DNA from: Flavobacterium sp.
Lineage (GTDB): Bacteria > Bacteroidota > Bacteroidia > Flavobacteriales > Flavobacteriaceae
Assembly (NCBI GenBank): GCA_024644805.1
Contig: JAHEHC010000006.1
Coordinates: 1 to 36,634, forward strand
Length of the DNA stretch: 36,634 nucleotides
Reading direction: 5' to 3'
A program made the position numbers and the translations under genes. Below the pieces are notes generated by a model. The model saw only the letters and a program-made list of their open reading frames with translations, was not told the origin of the DNA and ran no database searches. Shown here in pieces: positions 1-7,516 of this stretch. Every line of letters starts with the position of its first letter. The first letter of the stretch is position 1.

Positions 1-487
1 TGAGGTCTGGTCGAGCATTATCGCCTACTTGAGACAAACTCTCAATAACATGATTTTTGCCAACAAAACCTGTTTTATACCCCAGATCTTTAAAATAGGA
101 ACCCATGGTCTTTTCATTTCCTGGAACGATAAAACTGTTCCATTGTACCACAGTCTGACCATCATTCCGTTTCATGTTGTTTAAAAATCCTTTGTTCGTC
201 GCTCGACTGGCAAAGTTCCCGGTCAGGCAATTATATCTGCTTGGTGTACAAACCGGTGAGACCACCATCATATTTTCCAACCAAACCCCTTCTTTGGCTA
301 AACGGTCAATGGAAGGAGTTAAATTAGCAGGTTTTCCATCTTCTGTTAGTCCTTCAGGGATGTTATTGAACATATTCGGATACATATCATCGGTGATAAT
401 AAAAATGATATTGGGCTGTTCTTTTTTACAACCTATCAAAAGAATAATGGAAAAGAAAAGAATTAATTTTATAAATGACCGATTCAT
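1..487 (-). CDS. Sulfatase family lipoprotein (partial, C-terminus outside window)
   Basis: This is the N-terminal part of a sulfatase; it runs off the left edge and so is missing from the ORF track. Translation from the ATG at 487 gives a signal peptide ending in a lipobox-like LLIGC, so the protein is probably lipid-anchored in the envelope. The sulfatase opening PNIIFIITDD supplies metal-binding aspartates. CTPSR starts at about residue 80 and matches the C-x-P-S-R signature whose cysteine is converted to formylglycine by a maturase. The later GKNH replaces the more usual GKWH. Marine flavobacteria use such enzymes to remove sulfate from algal polysaccharides, but the substrate cannot be read from this fragment. 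The gene lies 42 bp downstream of corA on the same strand, so read-through from mscS-corA is possible. Confidence 0.88.
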   Translation of the reverse strand, partial: MNRSFIKLILFFSIILLIGCKKEQPNIIFIITDDMYPNMFNNIPEGLTEDGKPANLTPSIDRLAKEGVWLENMMVVSPVCTPSRYNCLTGNFASRATNKGFLNNMKRNDGQTVVQWNSFIVPGNEKTMGSYFKDLGYKTGFVGKNHVIESLSQVGDNARPDL

Positions 488-529
488 ATTTTGCCTAAAA
501 ATATTCTACTAATTAGATGTTGTTAGGAT

Positions 530-1594
530 TTATAACCACTTCTTTCTCCTAAAAAAGATGATCATTATGATGATAACCAAGATCATAATACCCCAAATTC
601 CGAAATATCCATATTTCCAATGAAGCTCCGGCATATTTTCAAAATTCATCCCATAGATACCGGCTATGAAAGTAAGAGGGATGAAGATAGAGGCCATGAT
701 GGTCAGTGTTTGCATGACCTGGTTCATTTTATTGCTAATCCCTGAAAGGTACAGATCCATGATACTGGAAAGCATATCTCTTTGGGTTTCGAACGATTCA
801 TTCACTTGGATGATGTGCTCATAGACATCTCTTAGATACCGTAGCGTTTTCTCTTTAATCAAATTCGTTCTGTCCTTTTGAAGTTCAGAAACAGCCTCTC
901 GTAATGGGACTATGGTCTTTCTTAATTGGATCAGTTGTCGTTTCAGTTTCTGAATTTGATGCATGGACATCTGATCGGGTGTTTTCAACACCTTTTCTTC
1001 AAGTTGTTCTATGGTCTCACTAAAATGTTCGGTCACAAAGAAATAGTTGTCTACAATGGTGTCGATCAGACGATATAGCAGGTAGTCTGGTCCCTGTTGT
1101 CGCATGATCCCCTTATTTTCCTTTATCCGAACCCGAATAACATCAAAGATATCCCCTTCTTGCTCCTGAAATGAAATGACCCAAGTATCCCCAAGGATAA
1201 AACTTACTTGTTCAGATATGATTGAATGACCGGACTTACTGATCCCTAACATTTTAAGGGTGACAAACACGTATTTGTCAAATTCCTCCATTTTTGGTCT
1301 ATGATTGGTATTCAGGATGTCTTCCATTAACAGCGGGTGCAGTTCAAAATAATTACCGATCTCTTCAATGATCTTGGTGTTGTGAAGACCATCTACATTG
1401 ATCCAACTGGTTGTGGGACTTGTTTTAAGTGGAAAACAATCTTGTGGCGTATCACAGAGGATCTCATTATAGTCGGTTGCTGTATAATCAATCGCCGTAA
1501 TCTTAATATGATCCGATTTTTTTGCTCCAATATGTAACAATGTTCCCGGAGCGAGTCCAGCTTTTTTGGATAGTTTATTTGATGTTTTAGCCAT
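530..1594 (-). CDS. corA: CorA family Mg2+/Co2+ transporter
   Basis: At 354 aa this is a normal-length CorA channel for magnesium (and cobalt) uptake. The N-terminal two-thirds is a soluble alpha/beta domain followed by a long charged helical stretch (about residues 190-290), as in the CorA funnel and stalk helix. Two transmembrane helices close the protein, and the first ends in the family signature YGMNFENMP, whose GMN forms the selectivity loop. A lysine/arginine-rich tail (FFRRKKWL) follows. The ATG overlaps the end of the upstream mscS-like gene by 8 bp, indicating translational coupling. CorA and MscS-type channels both respond to the ionic state of the cell, which fits co-expression. 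Confidence 0.95.
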   Translation of the reverse strand: MAKTSNKLSKKAGLAPGTLLHIGAKKSDHIKITAIDYTATDYNEILCDTPQDCFPLKTSPTTSWINVDGLHNTKIIEEIGNYFELHPLLMEDILNTNHRPKMEEFDKYVFVTLKMLGISKSGHSIISEQVSFILGDTWVISFQEQEGDIFDVIRVRIKENKGIMRQQGPDYLLYRLIDTIVDNYFFVTEHFSETIEQLEEKVLKTPDQMSMHQIQKLKRQLIQLRKTIVPLREAVSELQKDRTNLIKEKTLRYLRDVYEHIIQVNESFETQRDMLSSIMDLYLSGISNKMNQVMQTLTIMASIFIPLTFIAGIYGMNFENMPELHWKYGYFGIWGIMILVIIIMIIFFRRKKWL

Positions 1595-2486
1595 TTAATT
1601 TGGTATTAGGTGAGAGATCCTTCTTATAGACTACCGTTCTGTATGGGAATGGGATCTCGACCCCTTCGATATCAAATCGTTTCTTAACACTTTTATTAAT
1701 GTCGGTATGCATCCTTCTCGCTCGAAAGGGATCATTGGTCCATACCTCAGCCCTTAAATTGACACTGGAGTCACCAAAGCTTAACACTCGAACATTGACC
1801 TGTGGGGCCTTATTTTTTTTATCTTCATCGGTACGGACATCGATACATCTAGGATGTTTACTCGCCACTTCCTGTATGATCTTTGTTGCCAGTTCTACAT
1901 CACTATCATAACTGATTCCAAATTCGATCATTCTACACACATTCTCATCATCAATGGAGTCATTGATAATGACGTCTGAACTGATCACTGCGTTGGGAAT
2001 TATGATCCTTTTATTCTCAAAGTTAATGATTACGGTATGACGGAGGGTTATATCCTCAACGATTCCGTAATCCAATGATCCAACTTTAATCAGATCACCC
2101 ACTCTGAAGGGTCTGAACATGACTATGAATATACCTCCAACAATATTGGAGAAGGCTTCTTGTGCTGCTAAACCGATGAACACTACCATAATACCGGCAC
2201 CAGCGAAAATGGTGATTGCCAGTGCTTTTAACTTAGGGATCAATAGAACAATCGAACCCAATGCTACCAATAAAATAATTAAGGAAGCTGCATTCTTGAA
2301 GAATTTATACCGGGTTGGGTCAACATTTAGATTGTTAGATCCTGAAATGAATGTTTTATCAATGATCCATCTAACGATCTTGGTAATGATTATACTACCA
2401 ATGAGTATGGCAGCTATAATAATGACCGTTTTCCAATCAATATTCAGATCGCTTAAAAATTCCTTCACACTTTTCAGAAAATTCAT
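1587..2486 (-). CDS. MscS family small-conductance mechanosensitive channel
   Basis: The 299-aa protein has three predicted membrane helices. The pore-lining third helix region (about residues 80-120) is rich in Gly and Ala (AITIFAGAGIMVVFIGLAAQ), as in MscS TM3. It is followed by the conserved beta domain (FRPFRVGDLIKVGSLDYGIVED) and a C-terminal alpha/beta domain. It should act as a tension-gated inner-membrane valve that releases osmolytes on hypo-osmotic shock. The start is an ATG, and no TAnnTTTG element is obvious in the 120 bp upstream. The gene is first of an apparent mscS-corA(-sulfatase) unit. I leave the symbol empty because these genomes carry several MscS paralogues. Confidence 0.93.
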   Translation of the reverse strand: MNFLKSVKEFLSDLNIDWKTVIIIAAILIGSIIITKIVRWIIDKTFISGSNNLNVDPTRYKFFKNAASLIILLVALGSIVLLIPKLKALAITIFAGAGIMVVFIGLAAQEAFSNIVGGIFIVMFRPFRVGDLIKVGSLDYGIVEDITLRHTVIINFENKRIIIPNAVISSDVIINDSIDDENVCRMIEFGISYDSDVELATKIIQEVASKHPRCIDVRTDEDKKNKAPQVNVRVLSFGDSSVNLRAEVWTNDPFRARRMHTDINKSVKKRFDIEGVEIPFPYRTVVYKKDLSPNTKLNG

Positions 2487-2583
2487 ATCTAATTTTAAGG
2501 GTTAAATGCAATAAATCAATTCAGTGTACAATCCTACAAATTAAATTGCATTTTCTAATTTACATAAATTATATTATATAAAA

Positions 2584-2602
2584 TAATGTCGGACAGACAT
2601 TA
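2584..2602 (-). terminator. Candidate terminator hairpin downstream of the SET-domain gene
   Basis: A 7-bp inverted repeat TAATGTC/GACATTA with a 5-nt loop lies just past the stop codon of the SET-domain gene. On the minus strand it is followed by a U-rich tract (ATTTTATATAA). It would separate the polyamine/SET unit from mscS-corA. The stem is short and AT-rich, so an operator palindrome is an alternative reading. Confidence 0.42.
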
Positions 2603-2606
2603 TGAA

Positions 2607-3197
2607 TTAGTTCTCATCTTTGTAGTAAAGACTTAAAATTGACCTCATACTTTTCTTTCCGATTTCTATGTCATGGATCGTCGATCTCACCTTTTGAGAC
2701 AGAAAAATTATCATTGGTTGATTTACTTTTGAGATCAATTTAAAAGCGTTACCTAAGTTATTGTCCCAAATTTTATGATATCTCAGCAAATCGTCAGGAT
2801 ACACCACATTTCTAATGGTTCCTTCTTCCACTCCCTTAAAGGGGGTCTCAATGTTCAAGTAGCCATAGTCATCGGTTAGTTGTTCTCCAGGCTCTATATC
2901 TCGAATTGCAATTTCAAAATTATACGCAGAGCTAAGGCAATTTGAATTAAAACTGTGATTTACATAACGGCCATGATCCCAACACAATATATAATTGCCT
3001 TTGTTATTTCTGAACGCATAGGTTTCAACAAGTTGCTTAATATGAGAATCATAGTTGGAGAATTTATCCTTTGATATTTCTTGATCCAACGGATCCAATA
3101 CCCATGTAATTGTTCCTTTAGGAATAAATTCAGTAGCTACAACACCATACCCCATTTCTGAACTTATTAATTGAAGTTTGGTGTTAGGATGGATCAT
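2607..3197 (-). CDS. SET domain-containing protein (putative protein-lysine methyltransferase)
   Basis: The 196-aa protein shows the SET fold landmarks in order. GYGVVATEFIPKGT (residues 16-29) matches the N-terminal SET strand, YVNHSFNSNC (78-87) carries the NHS motif of the SAM site, and IEPGEQLTDDYGY (101-113) is the C-terminal motif with the catalytic tyrosine region. SET proteins transfer methyl groups from S-adenosylmethionine to lysine side chains, in bacteria usually on unknown substrates. The remaining 80 residues are helical and have no motif I recognise. The gene is last in the speA-speB-dhs-VOC-SET run, 45 bp behind the VOC gene. Family assignment is firm; the substrate is unknown, and a link to polyamine metabolism is only suggested by position. 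Confidence 0.85.
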   Translation of the reverse strand: MIHPNTKLQLISSEMGYGVVATEFIPKGTITWVLDPLDQEISKDKFSNYDSHIKQLVETYAFRNNKGNYILCWDHGRYVNHSFNSNCLSSAYNFEIAIRDIEPGEQLTDDYGYLNIETPFKGVEEGTIRNVVYPDDLLRYHKIWDNNLGNAFKLISKVNQPMIIFLSQKVRSTIHDIEIGKKSMRSILSLYYKDEN

Positions 3198-3242
3198 AGA
3201 CCATAGAGGTTGTTATATTTTAACGTGATGGATGATAGAATA

Positions 3243-3659
3243 CTATGTGGAGAATATTTCATCTTTCGATTTAAAATTTTTGAATTCGACCAAATACCCG
3301 TTTGGATCTTTAACAAAGAATGATCGATGTTCTCCGTTCTTGTCCTTGAAAACCGTAAATTCTTTAACAATATTTAATTTAGTTTGACTTAGAATGCTAT
3401 AAATGTCATTCCATGATTTTTCCTCCAGGATAATGCCATAATGGAATGATGGAAGAACTTGTTTGCCCAAGCGATAGTTCTTAAAATCAAAATCGAATTT
3501 TCCGGAAGCGGTAAATGTGATCTGATTATTATAAAGATCTATATCGATCCATTGATCACTATTTCTTCCCAACTTTGCTCCCAAAGTATTTAAATAGAAT
3601 TTCTTCGTTTCCTCGATGTCTTTACAAGGTAGTGCCAGGTGAAAGGGTTGTTGTTTCAT
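3243..3659 (-). CDS. VOC (glyoxalase/bleomycin-resistance fold) family protein
   Basis: This single-domain protein of 138 aa has the paired beta-alpha-beta-beta-beta modules of the vicinal-oxygen-chelate fold. The likely metal ligands are the His of FHLALPCKDIEETKKFY near the N-terminus, a His in SFHYGIIL at mid-protein and the Glu in the closing strand GYLVEFKNF. FFVKDPNGYLVEF is the typical C-terminal signature. Family members include glyoxalases, dioxygenases and resistance proteins, and the actual reaction cannot be told from sequence alone. It starts 11 bp after the DHS-like gene, so it is probably co-transcribed with the polyamine genes. Confidence 0.85.
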   Translation of the reverse strand: MKQQPFHLALPCKDIEETKKFYLNTLGAKLGRNSDQWIDIDLYNNQITFTASGKFDFDFKNYRLGKQVLPSFHYGIILEEKSWNDIYSILSQTKLNIVKEFTVFKDKNGEHRSFFVKDPNGYLVEFKNFKSKDEIFST

Positions 3660-3670
3660 GATTTTTTTAA

Positions 3671-4651
3671 TTATCTATTCAATATATGTGCAAAAATTAA
3701 AGGTGCTACAATCGTAGCATCTGATTCAATGATGAATTTTGGCGTATCAATATCCAATTTTCCCCATGTTATCTTTTCATTGGGTACGGCTCCAGAATAA
3801 GAACCATAACTTGTTGTCGAATCGGATATTTGACAAAAATAACTCCAGAAAGGAGTATCTTCTTGCTGCAGATCCTGGTATAGCATTGGGACCACACAGA
3901 TTGGAAAATCACCTGCTATTCCACCGCCTATTTGAAAAAATCCAATACCAGTCTTCGAGTTTTTCGAATACCAGTCGGCCAAATAGGTCATATATTCAAT
4001 TCCAGATTTCATAGTACTAGCCTTCAGTTCGCCCTTGATCACATAGCTTGCGAATATATTTCCCATGGTACTATCTTCCCAGCCGGGAACAACCATGGGT
4101 AGATCCCTTTCGGCCGCAGCAATCATCCATGAGTCTTTGCTATCGATCTCATAATATTCTTCAAGAACTCCGGAAAGTAGCATTTTGTACATGAATTCAT
4201 GTGGAAAATAGCGTTCTCCTTTGTGTTCAGCATCCTTCCATATTTTAAAAACATGCTTTTCCAGTCTTCTGAATGCTTCCTCTTCTGGAATGCAGGTGTC
4301 AGTAACCCGATTCAGTCCCTGATCCAGCAATTGCCTTTCATATTCAGGAGTTATGTCGCGGTAATTTGGGATTCTCTTATAATGACTGTGGGCTACCAGA
4401 TTCATTATATCTTCCTCGAGATTGGCCCCTGTACAAGAAATGATATCGACGTGTTCTTCCCTGATCATATCGGAGAAGATCTTACCCAATTCTGCGGTAC
4501 TCATGGCACCAGCCAATGAAACCAACATTTTCCCATTGCTGTCCAATACCGTTCTGTACCCTTTTGCTGCATCGACTAATGTTGCCGCATTGAAATGAAG
4601 GAAATAGTTCTCGACAAATTGCGAAACCGGGCCTTTAGTAATTGAATTCAT
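3671..4651 (-). CDS. Deoxyhypusine synthase-like protein (candidate homospermidine synthase)
   Basis: This is a bacterial member of the deoxyhypusine synthase family. Visible landmarks are LVSLAGAMSTAELG (43-56), ISCTGANLEED (71-81), IGGGIAGDFP (241-250) and ITWGKLDID (294-302). The last holds the lysine (K298) that in eukaryotic DHS forms the imine intermediate with the aminobutyl group. Bacteria lack eIF5A, the usual target, so this enzyme more likely transfers an aminobutyl group between polyamines, as in plant homospermidine synthase, which evolved from DHS. The ORF track starts at 4735, but that would overlap agmatinase by 101 bp. The ATG at 4651 gives MNSITKGPV, the usual family start as I remember it, with a 17-bp overlap, so I prefer it (326 aa). 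Family is firm; the reaction is inferred. Confidence 0.87.
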   Translation of the reverse strand: MNSITKGPVSQFVENYFLHFNAATLVDAAKGYRTVLDSNGKMLVSLAGAMSTAELGKIFSDMIREEHVDIISCTGANLEEDIMNLVAHSHYKRIPNYRDITPEYERQLLDQGLNRVTDTCIPEEEAFRRLEKHVFKIWKDAEHKGERYFPHEFMYKMLLSGVLEEYYEIDSKDSWMIAAAERDLPMVVPGWEDSTMGNIFASYVIKGELKASTMKSGIEYMTYLADWYSKNSKTGIGFFQIGGGIAGDFPICVVPMLYQDLQQEDTPFWSYFCQISDSTTSYGSYSGAVPNEKITWGKLDIDTPKFIIESDATIVAPLIFAHILNR

Positions 4652-5585
4652 TTTCTTTGAATTTGAAATCATTTGTGTTCTCTTCAAAGCCGAAAATTTG
4701 TTCCTCTTCATTTTTGTCATCAAATGGTTCTTCATCGATGAATTTATAACTCAACATCTTGTAATACAATTTTGCGGCAAGGAAATCAGAGGATTTGTCA
4801 TTTTTATTTGGACAAAGTTCAACGATGTCAAATCCCACCACGTTTTTTTCCTTAAAGACCATTTTCAAAAAGTCCAAAGTCTCATACCAAAGCAAACCAC
4901 CGGGTTCTGGTGTACCTGTAGATGGCAGAATAGAGGGATCAAAGGCATCCAGATCGAATGTGATATATACATTGTCAGTAAGCAGGGCTACTGCATTTTC
5001 CATCCAATAATCATCATTCACCATATCATGGGCAAAGAATACATTGTCCAAGTTCATTTCCTCCATTTCTGAGACATCCATACTTCGTATTCCCACCTGA
5101 ACAAGGTTTGTGTTTTGATTGGCTTCATATAATGCACAGGCATGGTTGTATTTTGAACCTTGGTATTGAGGTCTAAGATCGGCATGGGCATCGATATGCA
5201 ATACACTTAGATCGTCGAAATTTTCATAAAAGGCACGAATAGCTCCAATTGAAATTGAATGCTCCCCTCCAACGAGTGTCACCAACTTATTTTGATTTAA
5301 ATTCTTTTTTGTTGTTTTATAAACAGAGGACACCATGGCTTCTGGACTATTCAGATCTATGAGTGCTTCATTCAAGTAAATTCCATGTTTATAGACCTCA
5401 CTCTGTGTTTCAATATCGAATAGCTCCATGTTGTTAGACGCCTCCAAAAAAGCGGAAGGCCCTTTGTCAGCACCTTTTTGCCAGGTGCTTGTTCCATCAT
5501 AAGAAATGGGTATCAAAACAATTTTTGCTTGTTCGTACTCTCCGTAGGATTTAGGAATTCCTGCGTATGTATCTTTTGTTTTCAT
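4635..5585 (-). CDS. speB: Agmatinase (ureohydrolase family)
   Basis: This enzyme hydrolyses agmatine to putrescine and urea using a binuclear manganese centre. The metal-binding motifs are all present: GGEHS (106-110), DAHAD (132-136) and DLDAFDPS (211-218). TGTPEPGGLLWYE follows, which is typical of the agmatinase branch. The length, 316 aa, is usual. It sits 12 bp behind speA and overlaps the DHS-like gene, so the three form a compact arginine-to-polyamine operon. The last 35 residues are rich in acidic residues and asparagine and extend past the conserved fold. Confidence 0.94.
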   Translation of the reverse strand: MKTKDTYAGIPKSYGEYEQAKIVLIPISYDGTSTWQKGADKGPSAFLEASNNMELFDIETQSEVYKHGIYLNEALIDLNSPEAMVSSVYKTTKKNLNQNKLVTLVGGEHSISIGAIRAFYENFDDLSVLHIDAHADLRPQYQGSKYNHACALYEANQNTNLVQVGIRSMDVSEMEEMNLDNVFFAHDMVNDDYWMENAVALLTDNVYITFDLDAFDPSILPSTGTPEPGGLLWYETLDFLKMVFKEKNVVGFDIVELCPNKNDKSSDFLAAKLYYKMLSYKFIDEEPFDDKNEEEQIFGFEENTNDFKFKENEFNY

Positions 5586-5597
5586 TATAATAAATAA

Positions 5598-7052
5598 TTA
5601 ATAAATTGAAATACTCTTTTGCTCTTCTAATTGATCTTCTGATTCTTTTTTGTTTGCAAGGTTATAACCAAGGATCCTGAGCAGATCATCAGATTTCTGT
5701 TGTTCAGAAAAAACGGTATTGATCAGGTTTCCATTCTGGTCATGATCTATTAGGATATGCTGTGGTTGTGGAATAAGGCAATGTTGCAACCCTCCAAAAC
5801 CACCAATGGTTTCTTGATAGGCCCCTGTGTTGAAAAAACCAATATACAAGGGTTTTTCCTTTTTGAATTTTGGTAAATATATGGCATTCATATTCTGTTC
5901 AGAATTGTAATAATCATCACTATCACAGGTGAGTCCGCCCAAAAGAACTCGCTCGTACTCGTCGTTCCACCTATTTACCGACAGCATGATAAATCGTTTG
6001 TTGATTGCCCAGGTGTCTGGTAGCGTGGTGATAAAAGAGGAATTGATCATATTCCATTTCTCCCGATCGTTTTGTTGTTTTTGATGCAGGATCTCATAAA
6101 TAGCACCTCCACTTTCACCAACGGTAAAACTTCCAAATTCAGTGAAAATATTGGGTACAGGGACATTAGCCTCATCACAGGCCAATTTGATCTGATTGAT
6201 GATCTCATCTACCATATAAGCATAATCATAGTCGAAGGCCAATGAATTTTTGATAGGGAACCCTCCACCAATGTTCAAGCTATCCAAGCTGGGACATATT
6301 TTTTTAAGATTCACATATACTTTAAGGCATTTTAATAACTCATTCCAATAATATGAAGTATCCCTAATTCCTGTATTGATAAAAAAATGAAGCATCCTAA
6401 GTTCGGCTTTAGGGTGATCCTGTATGGCACTTTTATAAAAGGACACAATGTTCTTGTATCCTATTCCGAGTCTTGAAGTATAGAATTCAAACTTGGGTTC
6501 CTCTTCGGAAGCGATGCGAATACCAATTTCAAATTTACGGTCTATTTCATGATTTAGAAGATCCAACTCCTCGTAATTATCGATGATGGGAATGCAATTC
6601 TTATGACCACCATTGATTAGACGAGCAATGTTGTTAATATACAATTCTCTCTTAAACCCATTACAAATAATATAGGCATCATTATTAATTCTATTGTCAA
6701 GTTTGAGCTGCTCCACGATATCCATATCAAATGCAGAAGAAGTTTCAATATGAATATTGTTCTCTAAGGCTTTATGAATAACATGACTGAAATGTGAGCT
6801 CTTTGTACAATAGCAATAATGGTATTCACCATCGTAATTATGTTTTTCCATAGCTTTATAAAACCACTCTTTAGCCAGATTGATATTTTCAGAGATCTTC
6901 GGTAAAAAAGTAAATTTTAAGGGGGTTCCATATGAACTTACAAGCTCCATGAGGTCTACATTATGGAAAGACAACTCTCCGTTGCTTACCTTGAATTCTT
7001 GTTGCGGGAAATCGTAGGTCTGATCTATTAGATCAATGTATTTAGTTTTCAA
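5598..7052 (-). CDS. speA: Biosynthetic arginine decarboxylase, short Bacteroidota form
   Basis: This PLP-dependent, alanine-racemase-fold decarboxylase converts arginine to agmatine. The lysine of YCYCTKSSHF (K84) is the likely Schiff-base residue. LNIGGGFPIKNS lies in the phosphate-binding region, and GLTCDSDDYY and FFNTGAYQETIGGFGG complete the C-terminal active-site part. At 484 aa it is much shorter than E. coli SpeA (about 658 aa), matching the compact Bacteroidota type. The start is TTG: no in-frame ATG lies between the upstream stop at 7079 and residue 35, and the N-terminus KTKYIDLIDQTYDFPQQEF resembles the family N-terminus. It is the first gene of the polyamine unit. An alternative substrate such as ornithine or diaminopimelate is less likely given the adjacent agmatinase. 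Confidence 0.92.
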   Translation of the reverse strand: MKTKYIDLIDQTYDFPQQEFKVSNGELSFHNVDLMELVSSYGTPLKFTFLPKISENINLAKEWFYKAMEKHNYDGEYHYCYCTKSSHFSHVIHKALENNIHIETSSAFDMDIVEQLKLDNRINNDAYIICNGFKRELYINNIARLINGGHKNCIPIIDNYEELDLLNHEIDRKFEIGIRIASEEEPKFEFYTSRLGIGYKNIVSFYKSAIQDHPKAELRMLHFFINTGIRDTSYYWNELLKCLKVYVNLKKICPSLDSLNIGGGFPIKNSLAFDYDYAYMVDEIINQIKLACDEANVPVPNIFTEFGSFTVGESGGAIYEILHQKQQNDREKWNMINSSFITTLPDTWAINKRFIMLSVNRWNDEYERVLLGGLTCDSDDYYNSEQNMNAIYLPKFKKEKPLYIGFFNTGAYQETIGGFGGLQHCLIPQPQHILIDHDQNGNLINTVFSEQQKSDDLLRILGYNLANKKESEDQLEEQKSISIY

Positions 7053-7235
7053 TTTTCGTGTTTTAAGCTTAATAAATTATGTGAAATCTTTGTCTGGATT
7101 ATCTGTTGGTAAAAATCACAAAAAGATCAAACACGATATTGAAATATAGTGGTAGGGATAAAAAAATATCTAAAAAAAGATGCGTATGAGTTGTCGGAAG
7201 TTAGCCCTAAAATTTGGTTCCCCTTCCAAAGGGTA

Positions 7236-7268
7236 GCTTTTGATTTTGACTTCCTAATTTTCAAAAGC
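7236..7268 (-). repeat. Inverted repeat / possible leader hairpin upstream of speA
   Basis: Perfect 8-bp arms GCTTTTGA and TCAAAAGC are separated by 17 nt. The outer GG/CC bases can extend the stem with a 2-nt bulge. There is no T-run after the stem on the minus strand, so it is not an obvious terminator. It lies about 185 nt upstream of the speA start. Confidence 0.4.
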
Positions 7269-7441
7269 CCAAACTTGAAAACAAGTATCATTATGTTCAG
7301 CTAAACATCAAATTCTTGATGAAAATATAGTGCAAATTAACATAAAAAAACAATTGAAATTGTATTTTCAGGCAATTATTTTTCAGCGATAAAAAAGGCT
7401 ATAATAATAAGTGTAATAAATTAATATTCAATATAATAAAA

Positions 7442-7465
7442 ACTAAAAACACAATTATTTTTAGT
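7442..7465 (-). terminator. Candidate intrinsic terminator downstream of tolC
   Basis: On the minus strand ACTAAAAA/TTTTTAGT forms an 8-bp stem with an 8-nt loop followed by TTTTATT, about 50 nt past the tolC stop. The stem is AT-rich and hence weak, but its position at the end of the efflux operon fits. Confidence 0.45.
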
Positions 7466-7516
7466 GCGATTTAAATGATGGGAAGGGTTGAATATAACAA
7501 TAGACTGAAAAATCGA

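Larger units (their letters stand above)
7053..7516. other. Gene-free AT-rich region upstream of speA with several inverted repeats
   Basis: These 464 bp hold no convincing ORF and no tRNA that I can fold. I see inverted repeats GCTTTTGA/TCAAAAGC (7236-7243 with 7261-7268), CCCTT/AAGGG around 7221, ACTTG-AAAA-CAAGT (7273-7286) and CATCAA-ATTC-TTGATG (7306-7321), plus the tolC terminator candidate at 7442-7465. No exact TAnnTTTG element lies directly before speA. The region probably holds the speA promoter and a long 5' leader. Confidence 0.5.

Noticed and set aside
174-512. 112-aa plus-strand ORF opposite the left-edge gene
   Set aside because: The minus strand encodes a clear sulfatase lipoprotein here; the plus ORF has no family features and is a shadow.
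2119-2505. 128-aa plus-strand ORF over the mscS-like gene
   Set aside because: Antisense shadow of a recognised channel gene, with hydrophobic content mirroring the membrane helices on the other strand.
4698-5072. 124-aa plus-strand ORF over agmatinase
   Set aside because: Lies entirely antisense to speB with intact metal-binding motifs; no recognisable domain.
7053-7516. tRNA or known riboswitch in the speA upstream gap
   Set aside because: I could not find a T-loop/acceptor pattern or a recognisable riboswitch core; only simple inverted repeats are visible.
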